Source: Treponema sp. | Lineage (GTDB): Bacteria > Spirochaetota > Spirochaetia > Treponematales > Treponemataceae | Assembly (NCBI GenBank): GCA_017940005.1 | Contig: JAGAZO010000009.1 | Span: 186,001-250,000 of the forward strand | Length of the DNA stretch: 64,000 nucleotides | Direction: 5' to 3' | Shown: piece after piece, positions 8,012 to 16,232 of the stretch | Position numbering within the stretch: position 1 is the first letter of the stretch | Layout: each line of letters opens with the position of its first letter | Made by a program: the position numbers and the translations under genes | Notes under the pieces: generated by a model | The model's input: only the letters and a program-made list of their open reading frames with translations | What the model was told of the DNA's origin: nothing | Database searches by the model: none

Positions 8012-8917
8012 TTACAACACCTTCAAAAGCGTGGCAATATTTTCCTGCACAACATGCAGCAGCGCATCTTTTTCAACTTTTTCTGGAAAATTGCGCCAAA
8101 TAACATAACGCGCATTTGGAGCAACTTCTGCAAGCGGGCTGCCCACAGGATTATGCACATTGTCAATGAGTATGTCGTATCCACCGTTTTTTGCATCTGC
8201 AATTTGGTCTGCTGTCACTTCACCAGGACCAAAGAGCGTAACGTCAGTGAATCCTAAATCGAGCGCAAGGTAGCGTTGATTTCTGTTGCAGAGCACCTTT
8301 GCGTTTGTTAAGCCGCGCGTTTCAATTTCCAGACGTGCATGTTCAATCGCATTCACGTAGGACGCAAGCCTCTTTTCGTTTTCTTGTTCCGTGCCGAGCA
8401 GCTGCGCAATTTTTGCTGTTTCGCGCGCAACAGTTGCAATCGAGTTATCGTTTGCAATCTGCACCATGTGCGTGTTTCCCACTGCCGTACCAAGCGTCTG
8501 CATCATGCGCTCAAAACCTGCATACACAAAAAAATCGCTGTTCCCAATTTTTTGAATGTCGCTCACCGTCACTTCATATTCTGGCGGATGTCGCAAAGAA
8601 GCAGGAGCTATCGTTTCTACGTTGTCTGCTCCCGCAATATCGGCAAACGCTGCCGTCCATGATGTTGACGCGAGTACAACGGGTATCTTTTGTTGTGCAG
8701 CACGCGCGGCAGATTTGTTTTTCTGTGATACGCTTGCAGAAGAGTTGCTGTCTGTTGTGCCGTGTGCAAGTACGTCTGCAAGCATACTTACAGCGATTAT
8801 TAAAATCATTGCACTACGAATAATTTTTTTTCTAAAGAATGCAGGTGGCACTGTTGCGAACGTTTTTTTGTACACCGTCGTCTTTCTATGCATATCAGAT
8901 GTGATAAAATATTTCAC
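8012..8917 (-). CDS. TroA/ZnuA-family metal-binding protein
   Basis: A cluster A-I substrate-binding protein (ZnuA/TroA fold) of about 301 residues, a family that captures Zn, Mn or Fe for ABC importers. I see the first ligand context LRHPPEYEVTVSDIQKI (His plus the following helix) and a later DNVHNP segment. The GTG at 8917 is favoured by GGAGG five bases upstream; this leaves ~37 mostly basic residues before the hydrophobic signal segment (MILIIAVSMLADVLA), so a later start is possible. No ATPase or permease is adjacent, so it is an orphan here. The metal cannot be assigned. Confidence 0.72.
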   Translation of the reverse strand: MKYFITSDMHRKTTVYKKTFATVPPAFFRKKIIRSAMILIIAVSMLADVLAHGTTDSNSSASVSQKNKSAARAAQQKIPVVLASTSWTAAFADIAGADNVETIAPASLRHPPEYEVTVSDIQKIGNSDFFVYAGFERMMQTLGTAVGNTHMVQIANDNSIATVARETAKIAQLLGTEQENEKRLASYVNAIEHARLEIETRGLTNAKVLCNRNQRYLALDLGFTDVTLFGPGEVTADQIADAKNGGYDILIDNVHNPVGSPLAEVAPNARYVIWRNFPEKVEKDALLHVVQENIATLLKVL

Positions 8918-8953
8918 TGTGTCCTCCAAAAGTATTATTAAAAATTTACGCAT

Positions 8954-9155
8954 ACAATCATCAACCTCGCCGCAGGCAGCGAGGCATGGTGTTCCTTAAA
9001 ACGCAACAACGAACGAAACATCAGTTTCGGGAGTTGTTGCATGTGGTGCGCGCGAGCGCACACGTACATGAGCGAGTTTTCCGCGAAAACTCGAAGTTAA
9101 AATGCGCACGCTATTTTAGTGCGCATTTTAAATCCTCTGCACGAATCAAGTATGA
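8954..9155. other. Hairpin-rich intergenic region
   Basis: About 200 bp without a gene, packed with inverted repeats: GCAACAAC (9003) with GTTGTTGC (9033) around an inner GAAAC-ATCA-GTTTC; GTGCGC/GCGCAC (9046-9061); CGAGTTTT/AAAACTCG (9073-9093); and a 12-bp stem at 9098-9130. The inner GAAAC...GTTTC element recurs at 37029-37042. It probably separates the phosphodiesterase transcript from the metal-binding protein. Confidence 0.55.
9098..9130 (-). terminator. Strong stem-loop downstream of the phosphodiesterase gene
   Basis: A 12-bp perfect stem (TAAAATGCGCAC / GTGCGCATTTTA) with a 9-nt loop, GC core and A/T ends, 25 bp beyond the stop at 9156. The A/T ends would serve as a short U run in either direction. 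Confidence 0.5.
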
Positions 9156-9803
9156 CTAATCACTTTCGTTTATACGTTTTGACAATTGCGCACTTCCGTC
9201 AATATCGTACAGCGTAATGCAGCCGTTTTCATACACAGCAAAACCTGCGCACGAATCATTTTTAGGAAGCGACGGAGAGCCAGGATTGCACACAAGCACG
9301 CCGCCTTTTGTCTTATATAGTTGTTGCTCGTGAATATGCCCGAACAGCGCAATGTCGTTTTTTGAAAGCGGCGGAAGTTTGCTGCCTTCGACAACGGGCA
9401 CATGCGCTGTTGTGGTTGTGCAAGAAATCTCTGCACGCGAATTGTCTTCATGCGAATTGTCTGCGTTTTTTTCAGGCGAATAGATGTGCCCGTGTGAAGC
9501 AAACAGCCGCACGCCGTCAACATCGATGCAAACGTAGTCGCTCATCATGGGGAAGGAAAGAACCATTTGATCAACTTCGCTGTCGCAGTTTCCGCGGCAT
9601 GCAATTATGCTGCCTGCATGTTGATTGAGCATTTCTGCAACAGCGTGCGGCGCGTATTCTTCTGGCAGCGGATTTCGCGGTCCGTGATAGAGAACATCGC
9701 CGAGCAAGATGATACGGTCGCACGCGAGTGTGGCAAATTGTGCAAGCGCTTTTCTGCATGCAGCCGCGCTTCCATGAATGTCAGAGATGATGAGGTATTT
9801 CAT
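9156..9803 (-). CDS. YfcE/MJ0936-type metallophosphodiesterase
   Basis: A 215-residue calcineurin-like phosphoesterase. The two-metal site motifs are visible in order: DIHG (residues 8-11), GDVLYHGP, GNCD, and GHIH near the C-terminus. The spacing and small size match the YfcE/MJ0936 family of phosphodiesterases. An unusual ~35-residue hydrophilic insertion rich in Asn, Glu, Ser and Thr (around residues 118-150) separates the core strands. ATG 9803 is used because GAGGAAA lies just upstream. The natural substrate is not known. Confidence 0.85.
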   Translation of the reverse strand: MKYLIISDIHGSAAACRKALAQFATLACDRIILLGDVLYHGPRNPLPEEYAPHAVAEMLNQHAGSIIACRGNCDSEVDQMVLSFPMMSDYVCIDVDGVRLFASHGHIYSPEKNADNSHEDNSRAEISCTTTTAHVPVVEGSKLPPLSKNDIALFGHIHEQQLYKTKGGVLVCNPGSPSLPKNDSCAGFAVYENGCITLYDIDGSAQLSKRINESD

Positions 9804-9853
9804 AGCGTTTCCTCGTGGCAATTTTTAAAAAAATGCGGCATGACCGCCAAATC

Positions 9854-10624
9854 CTATTTTTTTCCAAGTTCATACAGGATGATTGATGCTGCTTGCGCTA
9901 CGTTTAAACTTTGTATTGCAGGCGTATTACCGTTTTCCATACCCGCGTATGGGATGATAACGCATTCGTCACAGTTGGCGCGCACTGTTTCAGAAATGCC
10001 AGTTTCTTCATTGCCAAGAACGACAAGTATCGGTTTTCTTCCGTGCACGGTCGCAATTTCCGTTACTGATTTTTTTGCATTTAGATCGGTACCTATCCGT
10101 ATCATGCGTCCGTTCACTGCTTCGAGTAATCGTGCAATCGACTTGACTGAATAGATATTTACAAACTCCATGCCACCTTCTGCAATGCGGTAACTGCTTG
10201 TCGTTACGAGCGATTGAGATTCATCGTTTGCTGTAACAATGTGCTTCATACCAAAAAATGCTGCACTCCGCACGATTGCGCCAAAGTTGTTAGCATTGCC
10301 AATATGATCAAGTACAAGAGCGTTTTCACCGTTAGCAATCCACGTATCTGTGATATCTGAATCGAGAGGAATAATTTCTGGCATGTGTATCATTGCTACA
10401 ACACCTTGGTGGTGCACAGTGCCCGAAAGTTTCTCAAGATCTTTTGCATCAACTACATTATAAATGCCGTGATTTTCTGCAAGTTTTTTGCATAGTCCTC
10501 CAAAAAGCGGAGCAACTTCTTGCGTAAAATACAAACGGCGTATGTGCTGCCATCTATTTTTTTCAAGCTTTTTTACAGTAGACATGCCGCATACAGCGAG
10601 TTCGTCATTTTGTTTGTTTCGCAT
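9854..10624 (-). CDS. TrmH (SpoU)-family RNA 2'-O-ribose methyltransferase
   Basis: A 256-residue SPOUT enzyme that methylates a ribose 2'-OH in rRNA or tRNA using S-adenosylmethionine. All three knot motifs are present: NANNFGAIVRSA (motif 1), ILVVLGNEETGIS (motif 2) and IQSLNVAQAASIILYEL (motif 3). The N-terminal ~95 residues form the SpoU substrate-binding domain. It follows the Rrf2 gene by 24 bp and has AAGGA upstream, so the two are probably one transcript. The RNA target cannot be told from sequence; it resembles YfiF/RlmB-like members. Confidence 0.85.
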   Translation of the reverse strand: MRNKQNDELAVCGMSTVKKLEKNRWQHIRRLYFTQEVAPLFGGLCKKLAENHGIYNVVDAKDLEKLSGTVHHQGVVAMIHMPEIIPLDSDITDTWIANGENALVLDHIGNANNFGAIVRSAAFFGMKHIVTANDESQSLVTTSSYRIAEGGMEFVNIYSVKSIARLLEAVNGRMIRIGTDLNAKKSVTEIATVHGRKPILVVLGNEETGISETVRANCDECVIIPYAGMENGNTPAIQSLNVAQAASIILYELGKK

Positions 10625-10648
10625 GATTTTCCTTACAAATTTTGTGCA

Positions 10649-11077
10649 TTATATGCTGTAATCAAGTGCTGCTTGTTTGACAATAAGCTGGTCAAGCGTT
10701 ATGCCGTCAAAATAATCATTGATTGTTTTCTGAAGTCCTTCCCACAATTTTACAGTGGAACAAAAACCGCGGCGTTCACATGTTGCAGCATTTGGTTCTA
10801 GGCATGTTACCGGTGATAAATTTCCTTCCGTGATGCGGAGAATTTCACCAACGGTGTATTCACTAGCTTCTCGCGCAAGTTTGTAACCACCCTGTGGACC
10901 GCGTACGCTTTGGAGTAGGCCGTATTTGCTCAACAATGACGTAATTTGTTCGAGATACTTTATTGAGATTGCTTGTCGTTCAGAAATATCTTTTAAAGGA
11001 ATAAACGTATCTTGATTGTGTTGTGCTAAATCAATCATAAAACGGAGCGCATATCTTCCGCGCGTTGATATTTTCAT
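10649..11077 (-). CDS. Rrf2-family transcriptional regulator (IscR-like)
   Basis: A 142-residue winged-helix repressor of the Rrf2 family. The N-terminal MKISTRGRYALR and the RGPQGGYKLAR wing are diagnostic. Three cysteines (Cys92, Cys100, Cys106) sit where IscR binds its 2Fe-2S cluster, but the spacing is C-x7-C-x5-C rather than IscR's C-x5-C-x5-C. It may therefore sense Fe-S status or, like CymR, cysteine supply; that is inference. It is transcribed with the trmH-like gene from a good promoter. Confidence 0.85.
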   Translation of the reverse strand: MKISTRGRYALRFMIDLAQHNQDTFIPLKDISERQAISIKYLEQITSLLSKYGLLQSVRGPQGGYKLAREASEYTVGEILRITEGNLSPVTCLEPNAATCERRGFCSTVKLWEGLQKTINDYFDGITLDQLIVKQAALDYSI

Positions 11078-11096
11078 ATTTTCCTACCTAAAAAAT

Positions 11097-11125
11097 AATA
11101 TATACCATAGCGCAAGATTTGTCCA
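11097..11125 (-). promoter_or_regulatory. Likely promoter of the rrf2-like gene
   Basis: On the minus strand TGGACA (11125-11120), a 17-bp spacer and TATATT (11102-11097), followed by AGG about 10 nt before the ATG at 11077. Confidence 0.6.
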
Positions 11126-11150
11126 GAAAAATTTTGGTACCTTTTTCTGC

Positions 11151-11951
11151 CTATTTTCCCAATGTAGTTGCTCTTTCGTATGCCGCTTTTACTGCGTCGA
11201 ACACCGCGCTGCGCAATCCGTTTTTTTCAAGTGCGGCAAGCGCTTCTATTGTAGTGCCGCCTGGCGAGCATACAGCATCTTTTAGCTGTGCGGGCGTTTT
11301 GCCGCTTTGCTGCACCATAGCGGCAGCTCCTTTTACCGTTTGCGCAGCATACGTATACGCTTGCGTTCTCGTCATGCCGCAACGCACAGCCGCATCTGCA
11401 AGTGCTTCTATAAAGAGAAACACATACGCGGGACCTGAACCGCTTACCGCTGTTACGCAGTCAAAAAGCGTCTCATCAACGCGCTCTACAATGCCCGCAT
11501 GTTCAAGCAGTGATGTTATGTCGGCAAGCTTGTTTTCAGGAACATCGCTTGTGCAGCAAAGCGCAATCATTCCTTCGGCAATTTGCGCAGGCGTGTTCGG
11601 CATGATTCTCACAATCGGTTTGCTCGTGAGCGCGCGCAGTTTTTCGAGCGTTACGCCTGCCGCCATTGAAACGAGCACCGCGTCATCTTGCAGCGCGCCG
11701 TCTATTTCGTGCACGATGTCTGCAATCACTGCGGGCTTTACTGCAAGGAACACGTATGTTCCAAAAGCTGCCGCTTCTGCATTTGTACGGACAGCGCGGC
11801 AACCGGTCTCTTTTGCAAGCGTTTGCGCTTTTTCACCGTGCGCGTCGCTCACTGCAACAAGCTGCGGATTATGCTTTTTGCAAATTGCACGAACAAGCGC
11901 GCTGCCCATTGCGCCGCATCCGATAAAGCTCACTGTCGTTTCTTTCATCAT
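11151..11951 (-). CDS. proC: Pyrroline-5-carboxylate reductase
   Basis: A 266-residue enzyme for the last step of proline synthesis, reducing P5C with NAD(P)H. The Rossmann motif GCGAMGSAL is at the N-terminus. The family signature is seen as AVSGSGPAYVFLFIEALADAA, and the C-terminal CSPGGTTIEAL is diagnostic for ProC. Tandem ATG codons follow GAGGAG. It is last in the proA-proB-proC operon, 6 bp after proB, so all three proline enzymes are made together. Confidence 0.95.
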   Translation of the reverse strand: MMKETTVSFIGCGAMGSALVRAICKKHNPQLVAVSDAHGEKAQTLAKETGCRAVRTNAEAAAFGTYVFLAVKPAVIADIVHEIDGALQDDAVLVSMAAGVTLEKLRALTSKPIVRIMPNTPAQIAEGMIALCCTSDVPENKLADITSLLEHAGIVERVDETLFDCVTAVSGSGPAYVFLFIEALADAAVRCGMTRTQAYTYAAQTVKGAAAMVQQSGKTPAQLKDAVCSPGGTTIEALAALEKNGLRSAVFDAVKAAYERATTLGK

Positions 11952-11957
11952 GTCTCC

Positions 11958-12818
11958 TCAATACCGCCTAATATCTTGCATGAGTTTTTGCTCGTCCGCC
12001 AAAAAGAGCGTGCCGTGCGCGTTACCTGCAGCAAGATTTTCGAGCGCGTTTTCCGTGCCGCGCGCAAGCAGAAGCGGTATGCCAAACGATGTGGAAAGAG
12101 CAGCGGCGGCAAGTTTTGTTTCTATGCCGCCTGTACCGAATGCGTTCGCTTCACCAATTGTAATTGAGTTGCGAAGTGCGGCAATATCTGTTACTGTTTC
12201 GACGAGCCGCGCATCTTTGTTTGTCTTGGGATTGTCTGTGTACACGCCATCTATATCGCTGAACAAAACGAGCAAATCCGCGCTCCACAAAATTGCGGCA
12301 AGCGCGCTCAGATTGTCGTTGTCGCCTATGCTGATTTCATCAAATGCAACAGAATCATTTTCATTGATGATAGGTACAATGCCTTCGTCAACGAGCGTAA
12401 AAATAGTGTTGCGAATGTTGAGCGAACAGTGCGCGTCTGCAAAATCATTTTTTGTTAAAAGCAGCTGCCCTATGTGCAGGTCAAATTTATTAAACGCGCT
12501 GCGCCATTTGTCCATGAGTTCCACTTGCCCGATTGCGCATAACGCCTGTCGGTAGTGCACGTCTCGTTTTCGCGACCACTCTTTGAGCGTGGCAAGTCCG
12601 CTTATCTGCGCGCCTGACGACACGACGACAATTTGTTTGCCGCTGTCGATGAACGTTTTGCATTGGCGCGCAAGGTTTTCCATAAACGTGATGTTTGGAA
12701 CGCCGCGCTCGTCTGCAAGCGTGTTGCTGCCAATTTTGATGACGATTTTCCGCGACTGCTTGATTATTTTTGCGATGTTAATGCTGCTCGTTTGCGAAAT
12801 TGCATTTGCTTCACTCAC
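11958..12818 (-). CDS. proB: Glutamate 5-kinase (short form without PUA domain)
   Basis: Phosphorylates glutamate with ATP, the first and regulated step of proline synthesis. It shows the amino-acid-kinase core: KIVIKIGSNTLAD, VVVSSGAQISG, INENDSVAFDE, SDIDGVYTDNP and GTGGIETKLAAA. The start is a GTG at 12818 overlapping the proA stop (GTGA), since any longer frame would run far into proA; this gives 286 residues. E. coli ProB has a C-terminal PUA domain of about 90 residues that is absent here. The kinase domain alone is catalytic in other bacteria. Confidence 0.92.
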   Translation of the reverse strand: MSEANAISQTSSINIAKIIKQSRKIVIKIGSNTLADERGVPNITFMENLARQCKTFIDSGKQIVVVSSGAQISGLATLKEWSRKRDVHYRQALCAIGQVELMDKWRSAFNKFDLHIGQLLLTKNDFADAHCSLNIRNTIFTLVDEGIVPIINENDSVAFDEISIGDNDNLSALAAILWSADLLVLFSDIDGVYTDNPKTNKDARLVETVTDIAALRNSITIGEANAFGTGGIETKLAAAALSTSFGIPLLLARGTENALENLAAGNAHGTLFLADEQKLMQDIRRY

Positions 12819-14104
12819 CGTATTTGTCCGTCTCCGTCGATGATATATTTTGTCGTAGTGAGCGCGTTTATCCCCATGGGACCACGTGCGTGCAGTTTTT
12901 GCGTGCTTATGCCAAGCTCTGCGCCAAAGCCGAATTCGCCGCCGTCTGTAAAGCGCGTGGAAGCGTTTACGTATACGCATGCGGCATCTACCTGCTGCTG
13001 AAACTGGCGCGCGTGCGCTCTGTCGTTTGTTACAATGCAGTCCGAGTGCTTTGTGTTGTGCGTGTTGATAAATGCAATCGCTTCGTCAAGAGATTCAACT
13101 GAACGCACTGCGCACGCATAATCGAGAAATTCAAATCCGTAGTCGCTTTGCTCCGCGCGCTCAACGCACAAAGCACCGTACTTGCTTCCCTGCAATGCTG
13201 TATCGCTATCTACGGCAGCTTTAAGCACTGCATAGCATACGTCATCTGCTTTCATAAGAACGCGACCTGCAAACTGTTTTTCAAGGCGTGGCAAAAATTC
13301 ACCGGCAATTTTTTTGTTCACAAGGATGCATTCGATTGCGTTGCATGCGCCCGGTCGCTGAAGCTTTGCGTTTTCTGCAATGACAGCTGCCATGTCGCAA
13401 TCTGCTGCGTCGTCAACGTAGAGATGGCACACACCGCTTCCCGTTTCGATGACTGGCACGCGCGCATTTTGCACAACTGTTTGAATGAGCTTTTTGCCGC
13501 CGCGCGGAATAACAACGTCAATTTTGCCGACAGCGTTTAAAATTTGCATGACATCTTCGTGACTGTTACTCTCTGCAAGCGCGACTGCTTTTGCAACTCC
13601 GCATGTTTGCAAGCCGTGCATAATCGATGAAACAAGCGCTTTGTTCGAGGTAATTGCGGAAGATGAGCCGCGCAGTAAAATGGCGTTGCCGCTTTTGTAC
13701 GCAAGGCAAAATGCATCGACAGTTACATTCGGGCGCGACTCATAAATGATTGCCACAACGCCGAGCGGCACGCGAACTTGGCGAACCTGCATGCCGTTTT
13801 GCACTTGCCAGCCTGCAATTTCTTCTCCAATCGGGTCAGTTTGATTGATGACAACACGCATGCTATCGATAATCGCAGTGATTTTTTTATTGTCGAGCGA
13901 GAGCCGTTCTATAAGCGCGGCGGACATGCCCGATTCTTGCGCTTTTGCAACATCATGCGCGTTCGCCGCAAGAATCGTTTCGCGGTCTGCTTCTATGCAA
14001 TGCGCAACTTCTTCAAGCGCACGATTTTTTTGCGCTGTTGTTTGCGCCGCAAGTTTTTCTGCGCCCTCTCGTAAAGAAGCGCATACCGCATCTATATTTG
14101 TCAT
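12815..14104 (-). CDS. proA: Gamma-glutamyl phosphate reductase
   Basis: A 429-residue aldehyde-dehydrogenase-fold enzyme that reduces glutamyl phosphate to the semialdehyde. Family features include PLGVVAIIYESRPNVTVDAF, LRGSSSA, and the catalytic-cysteine region RPGACNAIECILV. The C-terminus HARGPMGINALTT is typical of ProA. The ATG at 14104 lies 4 bp after the upstream gene; there is no clear Shine-Dalgarno, so translation may be coupled to it. proB overlaps its stop. Confidence 0.95.
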   Translation of the reverse strand: MTNIDAVCASLREGAEKLAAQTTAQKNRALEEVAHCIEADRETILAANAHDVAKAQESGMSAALIERLSLDNKKITAIIDSMRVVINQTDPIGEEIAGWQVQNGMQVRQVRVPLGVVAIIYESRPNVTVDAFCLAYKSGNAILLRGSSSAITSNKALVSSIMHGLQTCGVAKAVALAESNSHEDVMQILNAVGKIDVVIPRGGKKLIQTVVQNARVPVIETGSGVCHLYVDDAADCDMAAVIAENAKLQRPGACNAIECILVNKKIAGEFLPRLEKQFAGRVLMKADDVCYAVLKAAVDSDTALQGSKYGALCVERAEQSDYGFEFLDYACAVRSVESLDEAIAFINTHNTKHSDCIVTNDRAHARQFQQQVDAACVYVNASTRFTDGGEFGFGAELGISTQKLHARGPMGINALTTTKYIIDGDGQIR

Positions 14105-14108
14105 AAGA

Positions 14109-14654
14109 TTAATAATTTGCAAGGAAATACATGCCGAGTAAAACTGCGTCGCGGCATTTTGCTTCATCCCAATCTGCGTCGTGCGGGAGGTTGCTCACAT
14201 ACCACCAAAAAATGCCAAACTCTGGGTCAATGCGCAATGCGTATTCTTTAAACTCATCTGCTTTTACTTGCTGTCCGAACATGAGATACACTGCATCATA
14301 CAGTGTGTCGAGGAATGGCACGTACATTGCTTTCCAAGAATTTACTTCACCAGAACACAGCTGCTCAAGCTGATACAGCACTTGCTCTTTCAATGCAACA
14401 TCTGTTTTTTCCACCCATGTTTTTTGAATGAGAAGCGCAAGGTTATTTGCAAAGCTGTTGATGCATTTTTTGTCGCTGTTGCTGTTTTCTTGCGAAAATG
14501 ATTTGCCGCTAAAGCCAAAGGCATTTGCGATAATATCTGTCATCTTATTAAAATCAGATTTTTTATTTGAGGCAATGAATGTAGAAAGTGCTTTAATAGT
14601 TTTATCATCTACGAATTCTTCTATTGGAATATTCGGTTCGTTCGACAATACCAT
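14109..14654 (-). CDS. Hypothetical protein heading the proline operon
   Basis: A 181-residue soluble, mostly helical, acidic protein with no signal peptide or membrane segment that I can see. The C-terminal third is aromatic-rich (EFGIFWWYVSNLPHDADWD, then LLGMYFLANY). I do not recognise a family. It lies 4 bp before proA on the same strand, so it is probably cotranscribed with proABC. A TTGAAT-N17-TATTAT promoter ends 7 nt before the ATG, suggesting a leaderless start. Confidence 0.65.
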   Translation of the reverse strand: MVLSNEPNIPIEEFVDDKTIKALSTFIASNKKSDFNKMTDIIANAFGFSGKSFSQENSNSDKKCINSFANNLALLIQKTWVEKTDVALKEQVLYQLEQLCSGEVNSWKAMYVPFLDTLYDAVYLMFGQQVKADEFKEYALRIDPEFGIFWWYVSNLPHDADWDEAKCRDAVLLGMYFLANY

Positions 14655-14661
14655 GAAGTAG

Positions 14662-14690
14662 ATAATATAGTATTTTCATGCTTTATTCAA
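14662..14690 (-). promoter_or_regulatory. Likely promoter of the hypothetical-proABC operon
   Basis: On the minus strand TTGAAT (14690-14685), a 17-bp spacer and TATTAT (14667-14662), 7 nt before the ATG at 14654. Confidence 0.5.
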
Positions 14691-14850
14691 TTGCTAGAAT
14701 ATTGTCAGAGCACTATGATTTTTTATAGTAGGTTCGCATATGCAGACTATCACAAATCAATAAACCGCAGGTGCTGTATTGACAAACAGATTTTTTTTTG
14801 ACAAGCTATAAAATAGTTTTCATATTTTACATTGACGTAAGGAGAAACAC

Positions 14851-16065
14851 ATGAAAAAAAACACAGTGATTTTTGCTGCTGCTTTTGCATTGCTTGCGTT
14901 TGTAGGTTGCTCAAAAAAGCAGAGTGCAGCATCGAGCGCAGAGTTTCACATTGGCATTGCGACAGGAACAGTTTCGCAGTCGGAAGATGACTTGCGTGGC
15001 GCGGAAGAGCTTATTGCACGTTACGGTTCAGTAGCTCAAGGCGGCATGATTCAACACATCACATACCCTGATGATTTTATGTCGCAGCAGGAAACAACAA
15101 TCTCGCAAATTGTCGCGCTTGCAGACGACCCGCTTATGAAAGCGATTGTTGTAAATCAGAGTGTGCCGGGAACTGCAGAAGCGTTCCGCCGTGTCAAAGA
15201 AAAGCGACCAGATATTCTGTGCTTTGCGGGTGAAGCGCACGAAGACCCGCTTGTTATCCAAAAATCAGCGGATTTAGCAATTAGTGCAGATTTTATGTCA
15301 CGCGGCTATACGATTATCTGGGCTGCAAAGCAAATGGGCGCAAATACGTTTGTGCATATCTCGTTTCCTCGCCATATGTCATATGAGTCGCTCGGTCTTC
15401 GTCGCAACATTATGGAGCAGGCGTGCGCAGATTTAGGAATTCGTTTTGTATTTGAAACAGCTCCTGACCCAACGAGCGATGTGGGTGTTGCCGGTGCGCA
15501 GCAATTTATCCTTGAGCATGTGCCACAATGGATTGAACGCTATGGCAAAGATACCGCATTTTTCTGCACGAATGATGCGCACACAGAGCCGCTCCTTCGC
15601 CAGCTTGCGCAGTACGGCGGTATGTTTGTAGAAGCAGATTTGCCATCGCCGCTTATGGGCTATCCGGGAGCGTTTGGTATTGATTTGACGGCAGAGGCGG
15701 GCAATTTCCCTGCAATCCTTAAAAAAGTTGAAGATGTTGTCGTTGCACAAGCAGGTGCGGGAAAATTTGGCACATGGGCGTATTCATATGGATTTACTGT
15801 GAGCGCAGGTCTTGGTGAGTTTGCAAAGCGTGTTGTTGAAGGAAATGCAAAGGTAACGAGTAGTGCAGATTTATTTTCGGCTCTTGGCGAATTTACGCCT
15901 GGCGCAAACTGGAATGGAGGTTACTACATCGACCAAAATACTGGCATTCGTGCAACAAATCAACTTCTCATTTATATGGACACCTATATTTTCGGTCAGG
16001 GATATTTACCTACAACCGAACTTGAAGTGCCGGAAAAATATTTCCAAATTAAGTTTACAAAATAG
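14851..16065 (+). CDS. DUF3798-type ABC substrate-binding lipoprotein
   Basis: A 404-residue periplasmic-binding-protein-like lipoprotein: signal peptide with lipobox AFVGC (Cys20), then a sugar/nucleoside-binding type fold (FHIGIATGTVSQSEDD). From memory the family is DUF3798, annotated as an ABC substrate-binding protein beside Rbs-like transporters. It precedes a matching ATPase and two permeases, which supports that role, although a strong terminator and a new promoter separate it from them. Upstream are AAGGAG and an A/T-rich region with two TTGACA sites (14779, 14798) and TATAAA (14807). The ligand is unknown. Confidence 0.8.
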   Translation: MKKNTVIFAAAFALLAFVGCSKKQSAASSAEFHIGIATGTVSQSEDDLRGAEELIARYGSVAQGGMIQHITYPDDFMSQQETTISQIVALADDPLMKAIVVNQSVPGTAEAFRRVKEKRPDILCFAGEAHEDPLVIQKSADLAISADFMSRGYTIIWAAKQMGANTFVHISFPRHMSYESLGLRRNIMEQACADLGIRFVFETAPDPTSDVGVAGAQQFILEHVPQWIERYGKDTAFFCTNDAHTEPLLRQLAQYGGMFVEADLPSPLMGYPGAFGIDLTAEAGNFPAILKKVEDVVVAQAGAGKFGTWAYSYGFTVSAGLGEFAKRVVEGNAKVTSSADLFSALGEFTPGANWNGGYYIDQNTGIRATNQLLIYMDTYIFGQGYLPTTELEVPEKYFQIKFTK

Positions 16066-16079
16066 TTTTTGAAAACGAA

Positions 16080-16118
16080 ACGCCCGCCTGTATTACTGCG
16101 TACAGACGGGCGTTTTTT
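16080..16118 (+). terminator. Intrinsic terminator of the binding-protein gene
   Basis: Arms at 16080-16092 and 16101-16113 form a ~13-bp GC-rich stem (one mismatch) with an 8-nt loop followed by six T, 15 bp past the stop codon. Confidence 0.88.
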
Positions 16119-16165
16119 CGTGATTTTTTCATGCTACAATAGTAATAACATACACTCTTTCCTTA

Positions 16166-16194
16166 CTGACACTTTTTGTCAAACATGATATACT
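16166..16194 (+). promoter_or_regulatory. Likely promoter of the ATPase-permease genes
   Basis: CTGACA (16166-16171), 17-bp spacer and TATACT (16189-16194). A TGAC/GTCA inverted pair overlaps the -35 side and could be an operator. Confidence 0.5.
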
Positions 16195-16232
16195 CATTTT
16201 TATTGTTATAGTTTAATCATGATAGGAGTTCC

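Noticed and set aside
11119..12555. Long open frame (478 codons) on the plus strand
   Set aside because: It lies antisense to proC and proB, is Ser/Ala/Cys-rich with no domain, and arises from codon bias of the real genes.
14779..14812. TTGACA at 14779 paired with TATAAA at 14807 as a promoter
   Set aside because: Spacing is 22 bp, too long; the second TTGACA at 14798 has only a weak -10. I left the promoter unassigned.
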